From NCBI GenBank assembly GCA_946222055.1, contig CAMIEW010000015.1, positions 1-9,530 of the forward strand: a stretch of 9,530 nucleotides of DNA, written 5' to 3'. The position numbers and the translations under genes are program-made. Positions 1 to 6,064 of this stretch are shown in pieces (positions within the stretch are counted from its first letter, which is position 1; the number at the start of each line of letters is the position of its first letter). This DNA comes from an uncultured Porphyromonas sp. Its GTDB lineage: Bacteria; Bacteroidota; Bacteroidia; Bacteroidales; Porphyromonadaceae. The notes beneath the pieces were generated by a model that was given only the letters and a program-made list of their open reading frames with translations, was not told where the DNA came from and did no database searches.

Positions 1-2652
1 GTCAAAGACGCTCTTCTCAGGCTTGTCATATGGCTTGCCAAGCATGATCTTCGTCGCCAGAGTGATGAGGTTCATCTTGAGCACCTTGGAGACGAAGGGG
101 AAGGAGCGCGAGGCTCGGAGGTTGCACTCGATCACCTTGATCTCATTACCGCGAGCGAGGTACTGCACGTTGAATGGTCCGGAGATATTGAGCGCCTTCG
201 CGATCTGGCGGGTGATGCGCTTGATGCGGCGAACCGTCTCGATGTAGATCTTCTGTCCGGGGAATTGGATGGTGGCGTCGCCGGAGTGCACACCGGCAAA
301 CTCGATATGCTCACTGATCGCATAGGCAACTAGCTCGCCCTTGTCGGCGACGGCATCCATCTCGATCTCCTTCGTATTCTCCATAAAGTCGGAGATCACC
401 ACGGGGTGCTCTTGGGAGACATCCGAGGCAAGACGGAGGAAGCGCTGAAGTTCCTCCTCATTGGAGCAGACATTCATCGCTGCACCGCTGAGGACATAGG
501 AGGGACGTACCAGCACCGGATAGCCGACCTTGTCGACAAACTCCTTGACATCGTCGAATGAGGTGAGCTCGCTCCACGCCGGCTGATCGATACCGAGACT
601 ATCGCACATCTCAGAGAACTTGTATCGATCCTCCGCATGGTCCACATCCTCCGGCTGAGTGCCGAGGATCTTGCAGTCGCAGCGGTGGAGTCTCATTGCG
701 AGATTATTGGGGATCTGACCACCGGTCGAAAGGATCGTACCGTGGGGCTGCTCCAGGTCAATGATATCCAGTACCCGCTCCAGTGTCAGCTCATCGAAGT
801 AGAGCCGATCCGACATATCGTAGTCGGTGCTGACGGTCTCGGGGTTGTAATTGATCATGATGGAGTGGTAGCCCTCCTCCTTGATCGCCTTGAGGGCAGA
901 GACACCACACCAGTCAAATTCGACCGAGCTACCGATGTGGTATGCACCGGAGCCGAGTACGATAACACTCTTGTCCCCATCCTCAAATGAGACATCGTGA
1001 CGATGCCCATCATAGGTCAGGTAGAGGTAATTGGTCTTAGCAGGGTACTCGGCAGCAAGCGTATCGATCTGGCGCACCACCGGGGTGATACCCATATTCT
1101 TTCGCAGATCTCGTACCTCCAGCTGGGCTGCATCCATATCCTTGATCGTGTGCTTGAGCACCGCACGTGCGATCTGGAAGTCGGAGAAGCCCTGCACCTT
1201 TGCCCTCCTCATCAGTTCAGGTGAGATGTCGCGGATCTGTGACAGAGCCTCCAGCTCCTCAGCGGTATCTATGATATTGCGAAGCTTGTGGAGGAAGAAC
1301 TTGTCGATCTTCGTCAGATCGTGGATTTGATCGATCGTATACCCTGCACGGAAAGCCTTACTGATGACAAAAATACGATTATCGGTAGGCTCCCGTAGAG
1401 ACTTATCTATATCCGGGATGACCAGCTCCTTATTCTCGACGAAACCATGCATACCCTGACCGATCATCCGAAGCCCCTTCTGGATAGCCTCCTCAATGGT
1501 GCGACCGATCGCCATGATCTCCCCTACAGACTTCATACTGGAGCCGATCTCACGCGACACTCCGGCAAACTTGCTGAGGTCCCATCTGGGGATCTTGCAG
1601 ACGACGTAATCGAGTGCCGGCTCAAAGAAGGCTGAGGTGGTCTGCGTGACACTATTCTTCAGTTCATGGAGTCCGTATCCCATACCGAGCTTGGCAGCCA
1701 CAAAGGCGAGCGGATAGCCGGTGGCCTTAGAGGCGAGTGCCGAGGACCGACTCAGGCGAGCATTGACCTCGATGACACGATAGTCCTCGCTCTGGGTGTC
1801 CAAAGCGTACTGGACATTACACTCCCCCACTATGCCTATATGGCGGACGATTCGGATGGCGATGTCGCGGAGCTTCTGAAACTCTGAGTTAGTTAAGGTC
1901 TGCGAGGGAGCTACGACGATACTCTCACCGGTATGGATACCGAGCGGGTCGAAGTTCTCCATATTGCAGACCGTGATGCAGTTGTCATACTTATCACGCA
2001 CCACTTCGTACTCGATCTCTTTCCAACCCTTGAGACTCTTCTCCACTAGTACCTGGGGAGAGAAGGAGAAAGCGCGCTCGCAGAGAGCATTTAGCTCCTC
2101 CTCGTTGTCGCAAAAGCCACTCCCCATACCACCGAGGGCGTAGGCCGCACGGATGATGACGGGATAGCCGAGCTTCTTAGCAGCCTCGCGGGCATGCTCG
2201 ATGTCCTCACATGCCTCGCTGGAAATGGTGTGGACACCTATCTCATGCATACGCTCGCTAAAGAGCTCCCTGTCCTCCGTGTCCATGATTGCCTGGACAG
2301 GAGTCCCGAGGACCTCTATATCATAGTCCCGGAGGATCCCTTTCTCGTAGAGGGCTACGCCACAATTTAGGGCTGTCTGTCCGCCGAATGAGAGCATAAT
2401 GCCATCAGGACGCTCCTTCTTGATCACTCGCTCAATAAAGTACGGAGTGACGGGGAGGAAGTAGATCGTGTCAGCGATCCCCTCCGACGTCTGCACCGTG
2501 GCGATGTTGGGATTGACGAGGACGGTATGGATTCCCTCTTCCTTGAGAGCCTTCAGGGCTTGAGATCCGGAGTAATCAAACTCGCCCGCCTCGCCGATCT
2601 TGAGGGCACCGGACCCGAGGAGGAGGATCTTCTTGTATTTCTTTACGTTCAC
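1..2652 (-). CDS. carB: Carbamoyl-phosphate synthase large subunit, partial (3' end beyond window)
   Basis: CarB is the synthetase subunit that makes carbamoyl phosphate from bicarbonate, two ATP and ammonia channelled from CarA, for pyrimidine and arginine synthesis in the cytoplasm. I read 884 codons with no stop; the family is about 1,070 residues, so the rest of the C-terminus, including the MGS-type allosteric domain, is outside. The first ATP-grasp half opens with [20 protein letters not shown] (residues 10-29), has GGQTALN (90-96), [13 protein letters not shown] (232-244) and [12 protein letters not shown] (293-304). The second half repeats the plan: [17 protein letters not shown] (565-581), GGQIPNN and [17 protein letters not shown] (840-856). 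The only possible start is GTG at 2652: an in-frame TAA lies five codons upstream. That GTG overlaps the carA stop as GTGA, implying translational coupling. The motif wording resembles animal CAD/CPS1 more than E. coli. Identity is secure. Confidence 0.97.
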   Translation of the reverse strand, partial: MNVKKYKKILLLGSGALKIGEAGEFDYSGSQALKALKEEGIHTVLVNPNIATVQTSEGIADTIYFLPVTPYFIERVIKKERPDGIMLSFGGQTALNCGVALYEKGILRDYDIEVLGTPVQAIMDTEDRELFSERMHEIGVHTISSEACEDIEHAREAAKKLGYPVIIRAAYALGGMGSGFCDNEEELNALCERAFSFSPQVLVEKSLKGWKEIEYEVVRDKYDNCITVCNMENFDPLGIHTGESIVVAPSQTLTNSEFQKLRDIAIRIVRHIGIVGECNVQYALDTQSEDYRVIEVNARLSRSSALASKATGYPLAFVAAKLGMGYGLHELKNSVTQTTSAFFEPALDYVVCKIPRWDLSKFAGVSREIGSSMKSVGEIMAIGRTIEEAIQKGLRMIGQGMHGFVENKELVIPDIDKSLREPTDNRIFVISKAFRAGYTIDQIHDLTKIDKFFLHKLRNIIDTAEELEALSQIRDISPELMRRAKVQGFSDFQIARAVLKHTIKDMDAAQLEVRDLRKNMGITPVVRQIDTLAAEYPAKTNYLYLTYDGHRHDVSFEDGDKSVIVLGSGAYHIGSSVEFDWCGVSALKAIKEEGYHSIMINYNPETVSTDYDMSDRLYFDELTLERVLDIIDLEQPHGTILSTGGQIPNNLAMRLHRCDCKILGTQPEDVDHAEDRYKFSEMCDSLGIDQPAWSELTSFDDVKEFVDKVGYPVLVRPSYVLSGAAMNVCSNEEELQRFLRLASDVSQEHPVVISDFMENTKEIEMDAVADKGELVAYAISEHIEFAGVHSGDATIQFPGQKIYIETVRRIKRITRQIAKALNISGPFNVQYLARGNEIKVIECNLRASRSFPFVSKVLKMNLITLATKIMLGKPYDKPEKSVFD

Positions 2653-3731
2653 GAGTGTAGGAGCTTAATAAAGTCATCAAAAAAGAATTCGGTATCCATC
2701 GGGCCACCGTGGCACTCGGGGTGGAACTGGACCGCGAAGTACCTCCCGGACTCATGGATGATACCTTCGTTGGAGCCATCGTTGAGATTCTCAAAGTAGG
2801 GACGCCAGCCGGCGGGCAGTGTGTTGCTGTCTACGGCAAAGCCGTGATTTTGGCTGGTGATAAAGCACTTATCTGTACCACAGAGACGCACCGGCTGATT
2901 GGCTGAGCGGTGACCAAACTTCATCTTCTTCACCTTGGCACCGATGGCAAGCGCCATGATCTGATTTCCCATGCAGATCCCCCCTATAGGCTTTTCACCG
3001 CTCTCAATGACCTGTCGCACATGGTCAATGAGGGCGGTGCACTGCATCGGGTTACCTGGTCCGTTACTGATGAAGAGGCCATCGTAGTCCATCTCAGTGA
3101 AGTCGTAGTCCCACGGAACGATCGTAAGGTCAACATCGCGGTCGAGGAGCATCCGGACGATATTCTCCTTCGCTCCACAGTCCACGAGGACCACGCGCTT
3201 GGCACCACTCTTGGGTAGATGAACCACCTCTGGTGTCGAGACCTCAGCAACAAGATTGACTTCATCGGTCTGGAAGAAGTCTATATCCTGGTCATCCACC
3301 AGAAGCTTACCGATGAGCGGACCATGGTCACGGATCTCCTTGGTGAGCTCCCGCGTATCGACACCGGAGAGCCCTACCACGCCATGGCGCTCAAGCGCAT
3401 CGGAGAGAGACTCTGCGGCATTCCAGTGCGAGTAGTCGTCGGTGTAGTCGTGGACGATGAGAGCCAACGGGTGCAGCTCACTACTCTCGAGGTAGAGAGC
3501 CAGATTGGTGGCAGGATCTACATCCTCCGGCGGGAATCCGTAATTGCCAATGATCGGGTATGTGCAGACAAGCATCTGACCCATGTAGGAGGGATCAGTG
3601 AGAGCCTCGGGGTAGCCGGTCATGCTGGTATTGAAGACAACCTCTCCACTGACACTCTTATCGGTGGCACCGAAGAGAGTCCCCTCGTAGCAGGTCCCGT
3701 CCTGTAAGATGAGCTTACCTTTCTTTTTCAT
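2649..3731 (-). CDS. carA: Carbamoyl-phosphate synthase small (glutaminase) subunit
   Basis: CarA hydrolyses glutamine and passes ammonia to CarB. The protein has 360 residues, slightly short of the E. coli subunit (about 380). Residues 1-170 form the CPSase small-chain N-terminal domain (for example [19 protein letters not shown], 31-49). Residues 178-360 are a class I (triad) glutamine amidotransferase domain with SNGPGNP (222-228), nucleophile Cys253 in GGICMGNQ, and His337/Glu339 in QFHPE. The full triad means a glutamine-dependent enzyme. GICMGNQ replaces the commoner GICLGHQ, and [11 protein letters not shown] (292-302) plus NDGSNEGI (317-324) read like the CAD glutaminase domain. The ATG at 3731 follows the PurF-like gene by 26 nt with no promoter evident in the gap, so it is probably cotranscribed. 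It ends in the four-base GTGA overlap with carB. Identity is secure. Confidence 0.97.
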   Translation of the reverse strand: MKKKGKLILQDGTCYEGTLFGATDKSVSGEVVFNTSMTGYPEALTDPSYMGQMLVCTYPIIGNYGFPPEDVDPATNLALYLESSELHPLALIVHDYTDDYSHWNAAESLSDALERHGVVGLSGVDTRELTKEIRDHGPLIGKLLVDDQDIDFFQTDEVNLVAEVSTPEVVHLPKSGAKRVVLVDCGAKENIVRMLLDRDVDLTIVPWDYDFTEMDYDGLFISNGPGNPMQCTALIDHVRQVIESGEKPIGGICMGNQIMALAIGAKVKKMKFGHRSANQPVRLCGTDKCFITSQNHGFAVDSNTLPAGWRPYFENLNDGSNEGIIHESGRYFAVQFHPECHGGPMDTEFFFDDFIKLLHS

Positions 3732-3757
3732 GGTCGCTATATGGTTTCGTGTATCTC

Positions 3758-5641
3758 TTATCTTCTGTAGTCCTCTTCGTAATAGTCGATGAAGGCCTGA
3801 TTAACTAAGCGCATACCACCCGGTGTCGGGTAGTCTCCGGTAAAGTACCAGTCCCCTGGATTGTCAGGGATCGCCTTGTGGAGACCCTCGATACTCTGGA
3901 AGACAATGTCGATCGGGCAGATAACCTCGGCAGGTCGCATCAGCTTGATCATCTGCTGATTGAGCTCCTCGACAGAGAAGGGCTCATAGATCTCCTTGAC
4001 GAAATTAGTTCGTCGCACCTCCTCACTACCCATGAGGGACTTAATCCTCTCATAGAGCTCGCTGATCCGATCCTCCATACCCCGCTCCTTATGAAGTGAG
4101 ATGGCAGCGCGGAATGCTACAAACTCCTCCATCCTGCTCATGGCGATGCCATACCAGTCCGGGTAGCGTATCTGAGGAGCGGAGCTGACGATCACCATCT
4201 TACGAGGGCCGAGTCGATTGAGGATGCGGATGACACTCTCCTTGAGAGTCGTCCCGCGGACGATGCTGTCATCGATCACGACGAGATTATCCTCTCCACG
4301 ACGGATCGAGCCGTAGGTGACGTCGTACACGTGAGCAGCCAGTTCATTGCGTGATGCCCCCTCTGTGATGAAGGTCCGCATCTTTATGTCCTTTATCGCC
4401 ACCTTCTCCGAGCGGATGCGCTTCCGGAGGATGTCGCGGATCCTCTCCGAACTCCTATTCTCCGGCATCTCCAGCAGCTCCTGCTTCCGTCGGTCGAGGT
4501 ACTCCTCGAGCCCCTGAAGCATCCCTTGGTAAGCCACCTCAGCCGTATTGGGGATAAAGGAGAAGACTGTATTGTCCAGATCATAGTCCACCTTCTCAAG
4601 GATCTCTGGCACAACAAAACTCCCGAGAGCCTTCCGCTCATGGTAGATATCGATGTCACTCCCGCGGGAGAAGTAGATCCGCTCAAAGGAGCACGCCTTA
4701 TTCTCCTGCGGCTCGATCACCTGCTCCAGATGGACATGCTCCCCACTACGGTCGATCGCAATGGCCTGCCCTCTCTCGAGCTGATGCACCTTGTCGAAGG
4801 TGAGATTGAGCGTCGTCTGGATCACAGGCCGCTCGGAGGCAACTACGAAGATCTCATCGTCGTAGTAGTAATAGGCGGGACGGATACCCCAGGGGTCGCG
4901 CACCGCATACATCTCGCCACTACCGGTCATGCCGCAGAGGACATAACCTCCGTCAAACATGGGTCCGCACTCCCTCAGAGGCTGTAGCGCATCGATATGA
5001 TCCTCTATGTCCTCCGTGATATCCATACCCTGTAGCCCCTTTGCTACACTATCCGCATATCGGCGCTCCACCTCTCGATCCAGTCGATGACCTAGGAGCT
5101 CCATAAGCACGCGCGTGTCTGAGGTATCGCGAGGATGCTGTCCGCGAGCGGTGATGTACTTGAATATATCCTTGACTGTGGTGAGATTAAAGTTCCCACA
5201 CATGGCGAGTGTCTTCGCCCGCCAGTTATTACGTCTCAGCGCCGGCTGGAGGTACTGCATGCCGGACTTCCCGGTCGTGGAGTAGCGAAGATGCCCCATA
5301 TAGCACTCACCAATATAGGGAGCCGACTCAGCGTAGAAGCGGTCGTCCGCCTCCTCGTCAGAGATTGCCTCGTCGATGGAGTGATGTATGGTATTGAAGA
5401 TCTCAGAGATAGCGCCCGAGCCGAGAGCTCGCTCCCTATAGAGGTACTCCGTTCCCACAGGGGCCTGAAGCTTGACGCAGGCGACACCCGCCCCATCCTG
5501 TCCACGATTGTGCTGCTTCTCCATCATCAGGTAGAGCTTATTGAGACCATAGCGTCTGGTGCCATATTTCTCCCAATAATACTCGAGAGGCTTCCGGAGT
5601 CGGATAAGGACCACTCCACACTCGTGCTTAAGTTGCTCCAT
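3758..5641 (-). CDS. Long PurF-like amidophosphoribosyltransferase family protein
   Basis: This 627-residue protein joins a class II (Ntn) glutaminase domain (about 8-290) to a phosphoribosyltransferase domain (about 315-545), the PurF layout that makes phosphoribosylamine from PRPP and glutamine. Cys8 in MEQLKHE|CGV matches the propeptide-Cys start of processed PurF. Other motifs are NRGQDGAG (45-52), GHLRYSTTG (116-124), RDPWGIRP (248-255), the PRPP loop VIDDSIVRGTT (455-465) and FTGDYPTPGG (600-609). It is longer than ordinary PurF (about 470-500), with charged helical insertions near 372-421 and 508-555. The usual HNGN oxyanion motif reads MCGN (147-150), and three of the four Cys ligands of the Bacillus-type Fe-S cluster are absent. 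I recall similar long forms next to carAB in other Bacteroidota. Because it departs from canonical PurF I give no symbol; it may be the purine enzyme or a paralogue tied to carbamoyl-phosphate supply. The family is clear, the exact role is not. Confidence 0.88.
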   Translation of the reverse strand: MEQLKHECGVVLIRLRKPLEYYWEKYGTRRYGLNKLYLMMEKQHNRGQDGAGVACVKLQAPVGTEYLYRERALGSGAISEIFNTIHHSIDEAISDEEADDRFYAESAPYIGECYMGHLRYSTTGKSGMQYLQPALRRNNWRAKTLAMCGNFNLTTVKDIFKYITARGQHPRDTSDTRVLMELLGHRLDREVERRYADSVAKGLQGMDITEDIEDHIDALQPLRECGPMFDGGYVLCGMTGSGEMYAVRDPWGIRPAYYYYDDEIFVVASERPVIQTTLNLTFDKVHQLERGQAIAIDRSGEHVHLEQVIEPQENKACSFERIYFSRGSDIDIYHERKALGSFVVPEILEKVDYDLDNTVFSFIPNTAEVAYQGMLQGLEEYLDRRKQELLEMPENRSSERIRDILRKRIRSEKVAIKDIKMRTFITEGASRNELAAHVYDVTYGSIRRGEDNLVVIDDSIVRGTTLKESVIRILNRLGPRKMVIVSSAPQIRYPDWYGIAMSRMEEFVAFRAAISLHKERGMEDRISELYERIKSLMGSEEVRRTNFVKEIYEPFSVEELNQQMIKLMRPAEVICPIDIVFQSIEGLHKAIPDNPGDWYFTGDYPTPGGMRLVNQAFIDYYEEDYRR

Positions 5642-5687
5642 ACCTATATGTGAGGCGCTTTATTGTTTTAGACTACTTATTATGCTG

Positions 5688-5695
5688 CAAAGGTA
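5688..5695 (-). promoter_or_regulatory. Bacteroidota -7 promoter box for the PurF-like/carA/carB operon
   Basis: On the minus strand this reads TACCTTTG, followed by C, an exact match to the Bacteroidota -7 consensus TAnnTTTG. It lies about 46 nt upstream of the operon's first ATG, giving a leader of roughly 40 nt. I see no matching TTTG -33 element at 19-21 nt upstream, but that element is often weak in this phylum. The assignment is motif-based only. Confidence 0.55.
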
Positions 5696-5711
5696 GAGAA
5701 AATAATGCCAC

Positions 5712-5745
5712 TTTGCTCTCCTCTTCCAAGCTCTTCCAGAGCAAA
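5712..5745. repeat. 8-bp perfect inverted repeat upstream of the operon promoter
   Basis: TTTGCTCT (5712-5719) and AGAGCAAA (5738-5745) are perfect inverted copies separated by 18 bases. The spacer contains a direct repeat of CTCTTCCA (5721-5728 and 5731-5738). The element sits 17-50 bp upstream of the -7 box of the leftward operon, where an activator or repressor dimer could bind. It could also be coincidence, as the arms are short. Confidence 0.4.
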
Positions 5746-5771
5746 TCCTCCCAGCCGCAAGCCCCCCTCAG

Positions 5772-5859
5772 ACTAATATCGGTATTAGTGATCACTATAG
5801 TCGGTATTAGTCGACACTAATACCGGTAATAGTTAGCTCTAATACCGGTAATAGAAGTA
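5772..5859. repeat. Four tandem near-palindromic 18-bp sites, exact 22-bp period
   Basis: Units start at 5772, 5794, 5816 and 5838: ACTAATATCGGTATTAGT, ACTATAGTCGGTATTAGT, ACTAATACCGGTAATAGT and TCTAATACCGGTAATAGA. They are separated by four unrelated bases each (gatc, cgac, tagc, then agta). Eleven of 18 columns are invariant. Each unit is close to a palindrome centred on C|G: units 1, 3 and 4 pair at 8 of 9 positions, unit 2 at 5 of 9. In unit 4 the outer pair is swapped from A/T to T/A, which preserves the symmetry. The 22-bp spacing is about two helical turns, placing the sites on one DNA face. This looks like an operator or iteron-like array for a dimeric protein, or a short-period intergenic repeat family. 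It lies about 77 bp upstream of the operon promoter box and about 205 bp upstream of the protease start. Confidence 0.75.
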
Positions 5860-6049
5860 CCGGACCACTAACTACTGAGAGTCAGACTTTTGAAACACAC
5901 CTCCCGGAGGCTCTCATATCTGCCGTATTCGTCAGACAGCCTGAGACGATAGATGGGAATGCAAGTGCCCTTATTGCCTACCAAATGAATTCCATCCAAA
6001 GTCTAAGGAGCACCAAACCCAATATATCGGATGAAGATTAAAAAATAGG

Positions 6050-6057
6050 TAATTTTG
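6050..6057 (+). promoter_or_regulatory. Possible -7 promoter box for the protease gene
   Basis: TAATTTTG fits the Bacteroidota -7 pattern TAnnTTTG and sits only seven bases before the ATG at 6065, so a transcript starting from it would be nearly leaderless. No -33 TTTG is visible at the expected distance. The sequence is AT-rich, so a chance match is quite possible. The first three bases of the box are also the in-frame TAA that rules out an earlier start for the protease. Confidence 0.3.
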
Positions 6058-6064
6058 TGCCGTT

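Larger units (their letters stand above)
5642..6064. other. Divergent intergenic control region
   Basis: This 423-base stretch separates the leftward operon from the rightward protease gene, so it must hold both 5' control regions. It is AT-richer than the flanking genes near both ends. From left to right it holds the operon leader and promoter box, an inverted repeat (5712-5745), a C-rich stretch (about 5746-5767), the 22-bp-period palindrome array (5772-5859), then about 190 bases without an obvious element except a short CCTCC/GGAGG inverted repeat (5900-5910) and a 7-base direct repeat GTCAGAC (5881 and 5931). A promoter-like box precedes the protease ATG. No convincing small gene, tRNA or known RNA was seen. 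Confidence 0.8.

Noticed and set aside
3219..3707. Plus-strand open frame of 162 codons opposite carA
   Set aside because: It lies wholly within the well-supported carA gene and its translation resembles no family I know.
5705..5776. Short plus-strand reading frame of 23 codons, ATG to TAA, in the intergenic region
   Set aside because: Composition is dominated by Pro and Ser from a C-rich stretch, it runs into the repeat array, and it has no neighbour or motif support.
5772..5859. CRISPR array
   Set aside because: The repeat units are 18 bp with 4-base linkers, far too short for spacers, and no cas genes are present.
5772..5859. Plasmid-type replication iterons
   Set aside because: No replication initiator gene is in the window and the neighbours are chromosomal housekeeping genes. 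Iteron-like spacing alone is not enough.
5900..5910. CCTCC/GGAGG inverted repeat as a terminator or Shine-Dalgarno site
   Set aside because: The stem is five bases with a one-base loop and no T-run follows. GGAGG is about 155 bp from the next start codon.
5955..5990. Tiny plus-strand frame of about 11 codons (starting MGMQVPLL) that could be a leader peptide
   Set aside because: Too short to support, with no hairpin or regulatory codon run next to it.
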